A stretch of DNA of 55,990 bases, from positions 1 to 55,990 of the forward strand of contig JAAZVP010000001.1 of NCBI GenBank assembly GCA_018623495.1. Reading direction: 5' to 3'. Positions 26,521 to 37,091 of this stretch are shown here, piece by piece. Origin of the DNA: Halothiobacillus sp. GTDB lineage: Bacteria > Pseudomonadota > Gammaproteobacteria > JAAZVP01. Positions within the stretch are counted from its first letter, which is position 1. Each line of letters starts with the position of its first letter. A program made the translations under genes and the position numbers. The notes under the pieces are model-generated. The model did not search any database and was not told the DNA's origin. It saw only the letters and a list, made by a program, of their open reading frames with translations.

Positions 26521-27262
26521 GACCCCCCGCCCGCTGTGCATCCTCTACCGCGACGACGCCCTGGTGGCCGTCGACAAGCCACCGGGCCTGCTGGTCCATC
26601 GCAGCGCGTACGGCCGGGGTGACGCGGCCTTCGCCCTGCAGATGACCCGCGACGCCATCGGCCGGCGGGTCTACCCCGTGCACCGGCTGGATCGGCCCAC
26701 GTCCGGGGTGCTGGTCTTCGGCCTGACATCGGCGGTCGCCGGGATGCTGGCCGAACAGTTCCGCGGGCGCTCGGTGGACAAGCGCTATCTCGCCGTGGTC
26801 CGCGGCCATGCCCCGGAGGGCGGGTGCATCGACTCCGAGCTGGTGGAGAAGGACGGCCGCGGCCAGAAGCTCGACCGCCCGCCGAGGCCCGCGGTCACCG
26901 ACTACCGCACCCTGGGGCGGGTGGAGTTGCCGCATCCCGTCTCGCGCTTTCCCACCGCGCGTTTCTCGCTGGTGGAGGCGCGCCCGCGCACCGGGCGGAT
27001 GCACCAGATCCGCCGGCACCTGCGCCGCATCGGCCATCCCGTCGTCGGCGACGTCCGCCACGGCGATCGCCACCAGAACCGCTTCTTCCGCGTGCATCTC
27101 GACTGCCACCGGCTTTTGCTGGCCGCCGTGGAGATCGCCTTCGAGCATCCCGGAACCGGCGAGCGGCTGGCGATCCGCGCGCCGCTGACCGGCGATTTCC
27201 GCCGGGTGGTCGAGGCGCTGGGGTGGGGGCAGGCCGCGGAATCGGCCCTCGCCGGGAGATAG
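26513..27262 (+). CDS. truC: tRNA pseudouridine(65) synthase
   Basis: The 249-residue protein belongs to the RluA family. It carries the catalytic aspartate in HRLDRPTSGVLVF and the start LCILYRDDALVAVDKPPGLLVHRS that is typical of TruC, which makes pseudouridine at position 65 of tRNA-Ile and tRNA-Asp. The later motif RPRTGRMHQIRRHLRRIGHP is the RluA substrate-binding segment. The gene overlaps the upstream small gene by eight bases. A GC-rich stem region follows (27285-27345) before the convergent nadB and may stop both transcripts. Confidence 0.92.
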   Translation: MPETPRPLCILYRDDALVAVDKPPGLLVHRSAYGRGDAAFALQMTRDAIGRRVYPVHRLDRPTSGVLVFGLTSAVAGMLAEQFRGRSVDKRYLAVVRGHAPEGGCIDSELVEKDGRGQKLDRPPRPAVTDYRTLGRVELPHPVSRFPTARFSLVEARPRTGRMHQIRRHLRRIGHPVVGDVRHGDRHQNRFFRVHLDCHRLLLAAVEIAFEHPGTGERLAIRAPLTGDFRRVVEALGWGQAAESALAGR

Positions 27263-27346
27263 GTCGGTTGCGATGCCATGAAGCCCGGCCCGGCCCCGGC
27301 CGATCCCGGGTGGACACGGCCCGGCCGGGACGCCACGCCCCGGGGG

Positions 27347-28975
27347 TCAGGCCGGGTCCGTGGGCGCGAGGATGGTCGGGCGGTGGTCGAGTTCGGGGTC
27401 GCGTTCGGGGTAGTCGATGACGTAGTGCAGCCCGCGGCTCTCGTGGCGGGCCATGGCCGAGCGGATGATCAGGTCGGCCACCAGGGCGAGGTTGCGCAAC
27501 TCGATGAGGTTGTTGGTCACCCGGAAGTGGCTGTAGTAGTCCTGGATCTCCTGGAGGAGCATGTCCACCCGCCGCTTGGCCCGTTCCAGCCGCTTGACCG
27601 AGCGCACGATGCCCACGTAGTCCCACATGAACTGGCGCAGCTCGTGCCAGTTGTGCGAGACCACCACCTCCTCGTCGGAGTCGGTCACCTGGCTCTCGTC
27701 CCAGTCGGGGATCGCCATCGCCTCGACCGCCGGCGCCGGGTTAACGCGGATGTGGGCGGCGGCGGCCTCGCCGAACACCAGGCATTCCAGCAGCGAGTTG
27801 CTGGCCAGGCGGTTGGCACCGTGCAGGCCGGTGTAGGTGGCCTCGCCCACGGCGTAGAGGCCGGGCAGGTCGGTCCGGCCGTGGCGGTCCACCACCACGC
27901 CACCGCAGGTGTAGTGCGCCGCGGGCACCACGGGCAACGGCTCGCGGGTCATGTCGTAGCCGAATTCCAGGCACCGCTGGTGGATGTTGGGGAAGTGGCT
28001 GCGGATGAAGTCGGCAGGCTTGTGGCTGATGTCGAGGAAGACGCAGTCCACGCCCAGGCGCTTGATCTCGTGGTCGATGGCACGGGCCACGATGTCGCGC
28101 GGGGCGAGCTCGCCGCGCTCGTCGAAGCGGTGCATGAAGGGCGTGCCGTCGGGCAGCAGCAGGCGGCCGCCTTCGCCGCGCACCGCCTCGCTGACCAGGA
28201 AGGACTTGGCGCGCGGCTCGAACAGGCAGGTGGGGTGGAACTGGATGAATTCCATGTTGCCCACCCGGCAGCCGGCGCGCCAGGCCATAGCGATGCCGTC
28301 GCCGGTGGCGGTGTCGGGGTTGCTGGTGTAGAGATAGACCTTGGCGGCCCCGCCGGTGGCCAGCACCGTGCGCCGGGCGCGGAAGACCCGCACCCGGCGG
28401 GCCCGGCGGTCGAGGACATAGGCCCCCAGGCAGCGGTCCTCGCCGGCCTCGGCGTGGCCGGTCATGCGCGCCACCCGGCGGCGGGTGATCAGCTCGACGG
28501 CGATGTGCTGATCGAAGAGCTCGATGTTGGGATGGCGCCGGGCCTGCTCGAGGAGGGTGTCTTCCAGGGCCCGCCCGGTGGCATCGGCGGCGTGGGCCAC
28601 GCGCCGCGCCTGGTGGCCGCCCTCGCGGGTCAGGTGCAGCGGCGCGGCGTCGGTCTCGCCCACGCGGGTGAAGTCCATGCCCAGCCTTTCCAGCCAGTGG
28701 ATGGCCCGCGGCCCGCGCTCGGCCACCCAGGCGACAGCCCCGGGGTCGCAGAGGTCGGCGCCGGCGTCCGTGGTGTCGGCCACGTGGTCGGCGACGCTGT
28801 CCGAGTCGTCCAGCACGGCGGCGATGCCGCCCTGGGCCCAGGGCGTGCTGCCGTCGTCGAAGCGGTTCTTTGCCAGGACCGCCACGCGGGCGTCGGCGGC
28901 CAGCTGCAGGGCCAGGGTCAGGCCGGCGGCGCCGCTGCCGAGAATCAGGACGTCATGGGGCGGGTTGCTGGGCAT
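27347..28975 (-). CDS. nadB: L-aspartate oxidase
   Basis: The start at 28975 ([15 protein letters not shown]) gives 542 residues, close to the 540 of E. coli NadB, and places the FAD-binding GSGAAGL motif at the N-terminus; a longer frame adds an unsupported 21 residues. NadB oxidises aspartate to iminoaspartate, the first step of NAD synthesis, with Nad[21 protein letters not shown] and [17 protein letters not shown] are family signatures. It is divergent from rpoE, the standard arrangement in gammaproteobacteria. The ribosome binding site is weak. Confidence 0.95.
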   Translation of the reverse strand: MPSNPPHDVLILGSGAAGLTLALQLAADARVAVLAKNRFDDGSTPWAQGGIAAVLDDSDSVADHVADTTDAGADLCDPGAVAWVAERGPRAIHWLERLGMDFTRVGETDAAPLHLTREGGHQARRVAHAADATGRALEDTLLEQARRHPNIELFDQHIAVELITRRRVARMTGHAEAGEDRCLGAYVLDRRARRVRVFRARRTVLATGGAAKVYLYTSNPDTATGDGIAMAWRAGCRVGNMEFIQFHPTCLFEPRAKSFLVSEAVRGEGGRLLLPDGTPFMHRFDERGELAPRDIVARAIDHEIKRLGVDCVFLDISHKPADFIRSHFPNIHQRCLEFGYDMTREPLPVVPAAHYTCGGVVVDRHGRTDLPGLYAVGEATYTGLHGANRLASNSLLECLVFGEAAAAHIRVNPAPAVEAMAIPDWDESQVTDSDEEVVVSHNWHELRQFMWDYVGIVRSVKRLERAKRRVDMLLQEIQDYYSHFRVTNNLIELRNLALVADLIIRSAMARHESRGLHYVIDYPERDPELDHRPTILAPTDPA

Positions 28976-29142
28976 GCCAAGTTGTCGCTCGTGAGGCGTT
29001 TCGGTTATTTTGGGACCATGCGGCGGCCCGGCCGACAACCCTAAAGGATAAAGGCCGGGGAGGACAGCTTTGCCGGCCGTCCCCGACCCGTCGATTCCAT
29101 TCTTGTGACCCGCCGCCAGGCGAAGGTCCTCGCCGAGGCCTC

Positions 29143-29724
29143 ATGAGCACAGAAGCGACCGACAAGGAACTGGTTCAACGCGCCAAGCAGGGCGACAAGC
29201 GGGCCTTCGACCTGCTGGTTCTCAAGCACCAGCACAAGGTCCAGAAGCTGGTGTCCCGCTATGTCCGCGATCCCTCCGAGGCCCTGGACGTCACCCAGGA
29301 GGTCTTCATCAAGGCCTACCGGGGCCTGAAGAACTTCCGTGGCGAGAGTGCCTTCTACACCTGGATCTACCGGATCGCGGTGAATACCGCCAAGAATCAC
29401 CTCCAGTCCCGCAGTCGGCGAACACCGGATTACACGGTCGAAGCCGAGGAGGCGGAACAATTCGGGGGGGAGTCGGCTCTCAAGGAGTACGGAACGCCCG
29501 AGCACGAGATGCTGTCCGAGGAGATCAACCGGACGGTGAAGGCGTCCATCGACGAACTGCCCGACGACCTGCGCACCGCGATCACCCTTCGCGAACTCGA
29601 GGGGCTGAGCTACGAGGAGATCGCGCAGGTCATGGATTGCCCCATCGGCACGGTCCGCTCGCGGATCTTCCGTGCCCGCGAGGCGATCGACAGGCGACTC
29701 AAACCACTGCTGGAAAGGCACTGA
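29143..29724 (+). CDS. rpoE: Sigma factor E (RpoE/AlgU)
   Basis: The 193-residue ECF sigma factor has region 2 (LLVLKHQHKVQKLV to FIKAYRGLKNFRGESAFYTW) and region 4 (LPDDLRTAITLRELEGLSYEEIAQVM...GTVRSRIFRAREAI). It directs the response to misfolded outer-membrane proteins and is held inactive at the membrane by RseA. It is the first gene of rpoE-rseA-rseB-rseC-mucD, divergent from nadB. The start at 29143 gives MSTEATDKELVQRAKQGD, the typical N-terminus. I could not find a convincing sigma-E autoregulated promoter upstream. Confidence 0.96.
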   Translation: MSTEATDKELVQRAKQGDKRAFDLLVLKHQHKVQKLVSRYVRDPSEALDVTQEVFIKAYRGLKNFRGESAFYTWIYRIAVNTAKNHLQSRSRRTPDYTVEAEEAEQFGGESALKEYGTPEHEMLSEEINRTVKASIDELPDDLRTAITLRELEGLSYEEIAQVMDCPIGTVRSRIFRAREAIDRRLKPLLERH

Positions 29725-29752
29725 CCGCAAGACTTCGACAGGGGATGGGTGG

Positions 29753-30337
29753 ATGACCATGAGCAATGCCGACCGCGAACACCTCTCGGCGCTGGCCGAC
29801 GACGAGCCGGCCAGCGCCGCCGAGCTGGGAGACGCGCTCGACCGGCTGGCCGAGGACCCCGACTGGCAGGACCAGTTCGAGCGGTTCCAGCTGATCGGCG
29901 CGGCCATGCGCGACGAGCTTCCCGGGGTCGTCGACCCGGGTCTCTCGGGGCGCATCCGCGCGGCGCTCGCCGACGAACCGGCCCCCGGCAGGGTGACCGC
30001 GATGCCGGCCGCCCACCGGGCCGGCAGGCGAGGCTGGGGCCTGCGCCTGGCGCTGGCCGCGTCGGTGGTGATGGCCGTGGCGGTGGTGGCGGTGCAGACG
30101 CTGCCCGAGGTCGGTCCGGCCGCGCCCGATTCCGACTGGCTGCAGGCCGACGCCCAGCGCCCCGCCATCCCCGCCCAGCAATCCCCCGCAACCGACATCC
30201 CGCCCGCCCGCCTGACCCGCCAGGCCCCCGTCGGCGAACTCGACCCCTACCTGGTGACCCACGTTGAGCAGGCGTCGGCACGCGGCATGAGCTCCGTCTA
30301 TCCCTATGCCCGGATCACGGTCTATCGCGATGAGTGA
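29753..30337 (+). CDS. rseA: Anti-sigma-E factor RseA/MucA
   Basis: The 194-residue single-pass membrane protein has an N-terminal cytoplasmic sigma-binding domain (REHLSALADDEP, about residues 5-80), one membrane helix (LRLALAASVVMAVAVVAV, about 98-115) and a periplasmic tail ending VYPYARITVYRDE. Under stress DegS/AlgW and RseP cut it and free sigma-E. The C-terminus of a MucA-type anti-sigma factor carries the regulatory signal; here it does not end in the classical YQF-type residues. Two in-frame ATGs (29753, 29759) are both possible starts. It overlaps rseB by eight bases. Confidence 0.9.
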   Translation: MTMSNADREHLSALADDEPASAAELGDALDRLAEDPDWQDQFERFQLIGAAMRDELPGVVDPGLSGRIRAALADEPAPGRVTAMPAAHRAGRRGWGLRLALAASVVMAVAVVAVQTLPEVGPAAPDSDWLQADAQRPAIPAQQSPATDIPPARLTRQAPVGELDPYLVTHVEQASARGMSSVYPYARITVYRDE

Positions 30338-31307
30338 TCGCCGTTCGGGGCGGCTGGCGGCCGCGTTGCTGCTGGGGCTTTCGCCCGCGTGGGCGGCGGC
30401 TGCCGATCCACAGCACTGGCTCGACCGCATGTCCGAGAGCCTGCGGTCGGCCGACTATGCCGGCACCTTCGTTCACGTGAATGCCCGCGAGGGCCAGCTG
30501 CAGACCATGCAGGTCGTCCATGCGCACCAAGGCGGCGTGGAACGCGAGCGCCTGGTGGCACTGAGCGGGCCGCGGCGCGAGATCGTGCGCACCGGCGGGG
30601 AATGCCGCTGTGCCTGGCCGGACAGGGAACGGGTGATCGTCGGCCGCTATACCACTGGTGGTTTCGCGCCCCGGCGACTGGCGCGCTTCGGTGAACTGGG
30701 CGAGCACTACGCGCTGGGTATGGCCGGCAGTGGCCGGGTGGCCGGCCTGGCGGCGCGGATCGTCGAGATCCGGCCCAGGGATCGCTATCGCTACGGCTAC
30801 CGTCTGTGGCTGGAGGCCGAGCGGGCGATGCTGCTGCGCGCCGACATGCTCGATATCGACGGGCGTACCGTGGAACAGACGGCCTTCACCCGCTTCGAAT
30901 ACCTGGAGCGCGTCGACCCGGCGCGGCTGGAATCGGCCCATGCCGACGCCGACTTCCATGAATACCGGCGCATGGGCATCGAGGCCGAAAGCGACCCGGT
31001 CGGCGATTGGCAGGTGAATGAACTCCCGCCGGGGTACGTGCTCGAAGGAGAATACCTGCGGCGCAATCCCCGTACCGGCCGGCCGATGAAGCAGTGGGTG
31101 TATTCCGATGGCCTGTCGACGGTCTCGCTGTTCATCGAGCCCGCCGGCAAGGAGGCCCCGGCACCGGCCGAGCGTCACCGTCGCTACGGCTGCGTCAACA
31201 TCTTCCGGAGCGCGATCGACGATTTCCGGGTCACCGTGGTGGGCGAGGTACCCGCACCCACGGTGAGCCTGATCGGCGAGTCGGTCGGCCGGGGGGGGCG
31301 GCCTTGA
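30330..31307 (+). CDS. rseB: Periplasmic regulator RseB/MucB
   Basis: The 325-residue protein begins with a signal peptide (MSDRRSGRLAAALLLGLSPA, cleaved near AWAAA) and continues as the LolA-like and C-terminal domains of RseB. It binds RseA in the periplasm and shields it from proteolysis until lipopolysaccharide intermediates displace it. Typical parts are DYAGTFVHVNAREGQLQTMQ near the N-terminus and VYSDGLSTVSLFIEP near residue 265. The start overlaps the rseA end by eight bases, and its own stop overlaps rseC (TTGA). Confidence 0.94.
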   Translation: MSDRRSGRLAAALLLGLSPAWAAAADPQHWLDRMSESLRSADYAGTFVHVNAREGQLQTMQVVHAHQGGVERERLVALSGPRREIVRTGGECRCAWPDRERVIVGRYTTGGFAPRRLARFGELGEHYALGMAGSGRVAGLAARIVEIRPRDRYRYGYRLWLEAERAMLLRADMLDIDGRTVEQTAFTRFEYLERVDPARLESAHADADFHEYRRMGIEAESDPVGDWQVNELPPGYVLEGEYLRRNPRTGRPMKQWVYSDGLSTVSLFIEPAGKEAPAPAERHRRYGCVNIFRSAIDDFRVTVVGEVPAPTVSLIGESVGRGGRP

Positions 31308-31816
31308 TCGAGGAGCGGGCCACGGTGGTGCGCGCCGAGGAGGGCCATGCCTGGGTGGAGTCGCAGCGCCAGCACGCCTGCCAGGGCTGTTCCCTGCGCT
31401 CGGGTTGCGGCGGCGGGACCCTGGCGCGGGTCTTTCACCGGCGGCCGACCATCGTCCGGGTCCTCGACCCGCTGGGCGTGCGTCCCGGCGACCCGGTGGT
31501 GGTGGGGATCGACCCCGGCGCCATGGTCCGGGGCTCGGCGGCCGTCTATGCCGTCCCAATGCTGGCCATGATCGCCGGCAGCATCGGGCTCGACGCCGCG
31601 CTTGCCGGGGTCGCCGGGGCCAGCGAGTGGCCGGCGCTGGCCGGGGGGCTTGCGGGCCTGGCCGGCGGGCTGGCCTGGCTGCGCCGGTTCTCCGGCGCGA
31701 TTCGCGACGATCGACGCTACCAGCCGGTGGTGCTCCGCCGGGCGCTGGTGGAGGCGCCGCTGGTGGGGCCCGCCGGTCTGAATTCACCGATTTCAACGGG
31801 GCAGGACGGGAAATGA
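31304..31816 (+). CDS. rseC: RseC/MucC membrane protein
   Basis: The TTG start at 31304 overlaps the rseB stop and gives 170 residues. The N-terminus has the cysteine cluster of the SoxR-reducing/RseC family (ACQGCSLRSGCGGG, about 22-35), followed by two membrane helices (AVYAVPMLAMIAGSIGLDAAL and a later alanine-glycine-rich one). RseC is thought to modulate sigma-E positively and, with Rsx proteins, to link to redox repair of SoxR; its exact role is unsettled. It overlaps mucD by four bases (ATGA). Confidence 0.9.
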   Translation: MIEERATVVRAEEGHAWVESQRQHACQGCSLRSGCGGGTLARVFHRRPTIVRVLDPLGVRPGDPVVVGIDPGAMVRGSAAVYAVPMLAMIAGSIGLDAALAGVAGASEWPALAGGLAGLAGGLAWLRRFSGAIRDDRRYQPVVLRRALVEAPLVGPAGLNSPISTGQDGK

Positions 31817-33228
31817 CGATGCCGAAAGCGAACACGCTCTTGTTGATGCTGGTGGTCTGGCTGGTCATGGCGGCTTCCGCGCCGGCGGCCGACCGCCTGC
31901 CGGATTTCACCGAGCTCACCGAGCAGACCAGCCCGGCGGTGGTGAACATCTCCACCACCCGCAAGATGGAGCGCCAGTTCCAGATCCCCGAGGGCATGGA
32001 GATCCCCGAGGACGTGCCTTTCAAGGACTTCTTTCGCGATTTCTTCGAGCGCGGCGGCGGCCATCCCCAGTTCGAGACCACCTCGCTGGGATCGGGCTTC
32101 ATCATCTCCAGGGACGGCTACATCCTCACCAACCACCACGTGGTCGAGGATGCCGAGGAGGTGATCGTGCGGCTCAACGACCGCCGTGAGTTCACCGCCG
32201 AGGTGGTGGGTTCGGACCGGCGCAGTGACATTGCCCTGCTCAAGATCGAGGCCGACGACCTGCCGGTGGTCGAGTTGGGCGACTCGAGCGATCTCGCGGT
32301 GGGCGAGTGGGTGCTGGCCATCGGCTCGCCTTTCGGTTTCGATCACTCGGTGACCGCCGGCATCGTCAGCGCCAAGGGCCGTAGCCTGCCCACCGAGCGC
32401 AACGAGACCTACGTCCCCTTCATCCAGACCGACGTGGCCATCAACCCCGGCAACTCCGGCGGGCCGCTGTTCAACCTCGACGGCGAAGTGGTGGGCGTGA
32501 ACTCGCAGATCTACTCGCGCACCGGCGGCTTCATGGGGCTTTCCTTCGCCGTGCCCATCAACGTGGCCATGGACGTGGTGGAGCAGCTGAAGTCGAAGGG
32601 GCGCGTGGTGCGCGGCTACCTGGGCGTGATGATCCAGGAGGTCACCCGCGAGCTGGCCGAGCCCTTCGGCCTGGACAAGCCCACCGGGGCGCTGGTCTCC
32701 CGCGTGCTGCCGGACAGCCCGGCGGAGGCGGCCGGGCTGGAATCCGGCGACGTGATCCTGGCCCTCGACGGCCGGGCGGTGACCGCCTCGGATAAGCTCC
32801 CGGCCATGGTGGGTGCCCTCGAGCCGGGCCGGGAGGTCGACCTGCGGGTGTTGCGCAATGGTGAGCGCCGCACCGTCGAGGTGACCATCGGCGAGCTGCC
32901 GCAGATCAAGGATTCGCAGCGCACGCCTGCCGGGGGAGCAAGCAGCGAGCGCATCGGGCTCGAGGTGGAGGCCCCCACCGAGGCCCAGCGCAAGGCGGCC
33001 GGAGTGGAATCCGGCGGGGTCCGGGTGAGTTCGGTCAAGCCCGGCAGCGCGGCCTGGGATGCGGGCATCCGCAGCGGCGACATCATCGTGCGTTTCGGTA
33101 ACCAGCCGGTCGATGGTGTCGACGGGTTCATCGAGCGGCTCGAGGCGGCCCCGCGCGGCAAGCGCGTGGCGGTCCTGGTCCGCCGCGAGAGCGGCCCGCT
33201 GTTCGTGGCGCTGGCCATCCCCGAGTAA
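31813..33228 (+). CDS. mucD: Periplasmic serine protease DegP/MucD
   Basis: The 471-residue HtrA-type protease has a signal peptide cleaved after SAPAA (residue 26), a trypsin-like domain with His109 (TNHHVV), Asp139 (SDIALLK) and Ser215 (GNSGGPL), and two PDZ domains (about 250-345 and 370-465). It degrades misfolded periplasmic proteins and can also act as a chaperone. As the last gene of the sigma-E operon it is the MucD counterpart of Pseudomonas. Two ATGs (31813, 31819) are possible starts. A terminator-like hairpin follows at 33301. Confidence 0.96.
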   Translation: MTMPKANTLLLMLVVWLVMAASAPAADRLPDFTELTEQTSPAVVNISTTRKMERQFQIPEGMEIPEDVPFKDFFRDFFERGGGHPQFETTSLGSGFIISRDGYILTNHHVVEDAEEVIVRLNDRREFTAEVVGSDRRSDIALLKIEADDLPVVELGDSSDLAVGEWVLAIGSPFGFDHSVTAGIVSAKGRSLPTERNETYVPFIQTDVAINPGNSGGPLFNLDGEVVGVNSQIYSRTGGFMGLSFAVPINVAMDVVEQLKSKGRVVRGYLGVMIQEVTRELAEPFGLDKPTGALVSRVLPDSPAEAAGLESGDVILALDGRAVTASDKLPAMVGALEPGREVDLRVLRNGERRTVEVTIGELPQIKDSQRTPAGGASSERIGLEVEAPTEAQRKAAGVESGGVRVSSVKPGSAAWDAGIRSGDIIVRFGNQPVDGVDGFIERLEAAPRGKRVAVLVRRESGPLFVALAIPE

Positions 33229-33256
33229 CCCCGGGGAGGCCCGAGCCGGCTGACCT

Positions 33257-33265
33257 TGGTATACT
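33257..33265 (+). promoter_or_regulatory. Extended -10 promoter in mucD-lepA gap
   Basis: TGG followed by TATACT (33260-33265) fits an extended -10 element; no -35 is evident (GAGGCC at the expected place). It lies 28 bases after the mucD stop and upstream of a hairpin terminator and lepA. Confidence 0.5.
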
Positions 33266-33300
33266 CCGCGGTCCGGTCCCCGGGCCGCGAATCCCTCTGG

Positions 33301-33338
33301 GCCCCCGCGCAGGACAGGGCGCGGGGGCGTTTTGTTTT
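33301..33338 (+). terminator. Intrinsic terminator before lepA
   Basis: A perfect ten-base stem, GCCCCCGCGC (33301-33310) and GCGCGGGGGC (33319-33328), with an eight-base loop is followed by GTTTTGTTTT. It would stop transcription from the sigma-E operon and also from the promoter at 33260, unless read-through is allowed; lepA starts ~50 bases further on. Confidence 0.85.
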
Positions 33339-33388
33339 GCCGCCCGCAGCCGGATCCCCGCGAGTGAAAACCTTGATGGCAGGTGTCT

Positions 33389-35200
<1,812 letters not shown>

Positions 35201-35250
35201 ATGCACGCGCCCGGCACCTGGAGGCCGGGCCGGACGAAGAGGATCGACGA

Positions 35251-36021
35251 GTGGATTTCGAACTTTTCCTGGTGGTCGCCGTCCTGGTGACCGGGGTGGT
35301 CTGGGGTGGCCATGCCTGGCTGATCGCCCCGCGCCGGCGAGCGGCGAAGGGCGAGGCGGTGGCCGAACCCACCGTCGTCGAGTATGCCCGGGCGTTCTTC
35401 CCGGTGCTGCTGGTGGTGCTCTTGCTGCGCTCGTTCGTGGCCGAACCGTTCCGCATCCCTTCGGGCTCGATGATGCCGTCGCTGGAGGTGGGCGATTTCA
35501 TCCTGGTGAACAAGTTCGACTACGGCCTGCGGCTGCCGGTCGTGCACACCGAGTTCGTCGACCTGGGCGAGCCCGAGCGTGGCGACGTGGTGGTCTTCCG
35601 GTATCCGAAGGAGCCGACGGTCGACTATATTAAGCGGGTAGTGGGCCTGCCCGGTGATCGCGTGCGCTACGCCGACAAGCAGCTGTTCATCAACGGTGAG
35701 GCCGTGGAGCAGGAATCGCTGGGCATCTATCCCGGCGACGGTGGCAATCGCATGGCAGGCGCACGCATGTTCCTCGAGCAGCTCGGCGACGTGGAGCACC
35801 GCATCCTCAAGCGGCCTGTGGCGGGTCCCGAGGGCGAGTGGGTGGTGCCGGAAGGGCACTACTTCATGATGGGCGACAACCGCGACAACAGCAACGACAG
35901 CCGTTACTGGGGCTTCGTCCCCGAGGAAAACCTCGTGGGCAAGGCCTTTTTGATCTGGATGCACTGGGACGTGAACGGTGGCGGCCTGGAATTCGACCGC
36001 ATGGGCAAAGTGATTGACTGA
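35251..36021 (+). CDS. lepB: Signal peptidase I
   Basis: The 256-residue protein, starting at a GTG (VDFELFLVVAVLV), has two N-terminal helices (about 3-24 and 48-64) and a periplasmic domain. The catalytic serine is Ser73 (RIPSGSMMPSLEVGD) and the general-base lysine Lys128 (DYIKRVVGLPGDR). It cleaves signal peptides at the outer face of the inner membrane. The later MGDNRDNSNDSRYWGFV is the family box E. It is shorter than the 324 residues of E. coli, missing some periplasmic insertions. It follows lepA by 50 bases. Confidence 0.95.
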   Translation: MDFELFLVVAVLVTGVVWGGHAWLIAPRRRAAKGEAVAEPTVVEYARAFFPVLLVVLLLRSFVAEPFRIPSGSMMPSLEVGDFILVNKFDYGLRLPVVHTEFVDLGEPERGDVVVFRYPKEPTVDYIKRVVGLPGDRVRYADKQLFINGEAVEQESLGIYPGDGGNRMAGARMFLEQLGDVEHRILKRPVAGPEGEWVVPEGHYFMMGDNRDNSNDSRYWGFVPEENLVGKAFLIWMHWDVNGGGLEFDRMGKVID

Positions 36022-36034
36022 GGGGGACGCACCG

Positions 36035-36409
36035 ATGAGCGCACAAGGACAACGGGGACTGACCCTGATCGGCTTTCTTTTCGTGGTGCTGGTGATCGGC
36101 CTGGTCGCCTATACCGGCCTGCGGATCGTGCCCATGTATTTGCAGTACTCCAAGGTGGTCTCCAGCCTCGAGGCGGTGCGGAACCAGCTCGAGGAAGAGG
36201 GCGGGCGCACCTCGGCGCGCGAGATTCGCAACATGCTCTCCAAGCGCTTCGACGTGAACTACATCAATCACCTCGACGTGGACGACGTGGAGATCAAGCG
36301 CGACCGCGAGAAGGTCGTGATCCGGGCCGCCTACGAGGCGCGCGTACCCCTCTTCTACAACCTGTTCGTGGTCGGCGACTTCGACAAGACCGTGGAGGTC
36401 GGGCGTTGA
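36035..36409 (+). CDS. DUF4845 membrane protein
   Basis: The 124-residue protein starts with MSAQGQRGLTLIGFLFVVLV, a pilin-like hydrophobic N-terminal helix, then a small periplasmic domain. DUF4845 proteins lie between lepB and rnc in many gammaproteobacteria and have no assigned function. AGGGGGAC is a strong ribosome binding site. Its stop overlaps rnc (TTGA). The N-terminus has the GLTLIGFL arrangement of type IV pilin-like proteins, but the canonical glutamate at position 5 of the mature pilin is replaced by isoleucine-glycine. Confidence 0.85.
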   Translation: MSAQGQRGLTLIGFLFVVLVIGLVAYTGLRIVPMYLQYSKVVSSLEAVRNQLEEEGGRTSAREIRNMLSKRFDVNYINHLDVDDVEIKRDREKVVIRAAYEARVPLFYNLFVVGDFDKTVEVGR

Positions 36410-37089
36410 ATCCATCGATCGACTCCCTGATGGACAAGCTGGACTACCGCTTCGCCGAGCCGCGCCTGCTCGAGCAGGCACTGCGCCACCGCAGCGCCGG
36501 CGGGGAGCACAACGAGCGGCTGGAGTTTCTCGGCGACGGCCTGCTCAACTTCGTCATCGCCGAGGCGCTCTTCGATCGGCGGCCGAAGGCCCCCGAGGGC
36601 GAGCTCAGCCGCCTGCGCGCGGTCCTCGTCCGCCGCGAGACCCTCGCCGAGCTGGCCCGGAACCTGGGGCTGGGGGAGTACCTCATCCTCGGCAGCGGCG
36701 AGAAGAAGAGCGGCGGCTTTCGCCGCGACTCGATCCTCGCCGACGCCATGGAGGCGGTGATGGGCGCGGTACTGCGCGACGGGGGCTTTGCGCCGGCCCG
36801 CCGGCTGATCCGGGCGCTCTACGTCGACTACCTCGACAACCTGCCTTCCAAGGAAGAGCTCAAGGACCCCAAGACCCGCCTGCAGGAGTTTCTTCAGTCG
36901 CGGGCGCTGCCGCTGCCCGAGTACGCCGTGGTCGAGGTCTCGGGCAAGGCCCACGAGCAGGAGTTCGTGGTCGAGTGCCGGGTCCGGGGCCTGCCCGAGG
37001 CGGTGACCAGCGAGGGCGTGAGCCGGCGCAAGGCCGAGCAGGCCGCCGCCCGCAAGGCCCTCGCCGCCCTCCGCGAGGGGGAGGCGTGA
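36406..37089 (+). CDS. rnc: Ribonuclease III
   Basis: The 227-residue protein starts at TTG 36406 in the stop codon of the DUF4845 gene. The nuclease signature ERLEFLGDGLLNFVIAEAL has Glu40 and Asp44, and DSILADAMEAVMGAV carries the second metal-binding pair. The C-terminal third is a double-stranded RNA-binding domain (KTRLQEFLQSR to AEQAAARKALAAL). It processes rRNA precursors and many mRNAs. GGAGG precedes the start. Confidence 0.96.
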   Translation: MNPSIDSLMDKLDYRFAEPRLLEQALRHRSAGGEHNERLEFLGDGLLNFVIAEALFDRRPKAPEGELSRLRAVLVRRETLAELARNLGLGEYLILGSGEKKSGGFRRDSILADAMEAVMGAVLRDGGFAPARRLIRALYVDYLDNLPSKEELKDPKTRLQEFLQSRALPLPEYAVVEVSGKAHEQEFVVECRVRGLPEAVTSEGVSRRKAEQAAARKALAALREGEA

Positions 37090-37091
37090 GC

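Noticed and set aside
23354-27148. Antisense frame of 1264 codons over pepN and truC
   Set aside because: Both sense genes carry intact catalytic motifs; the antisense frame is long only because stop codons are rare in GC-rich complement frames.
28976-29142. Sigma-E type autoregulated promoter for rpoE
   Set aside because: No GGAACTT with a properly spaced TCTGA/TCAAA was found in the gap between nadB and rpoE.
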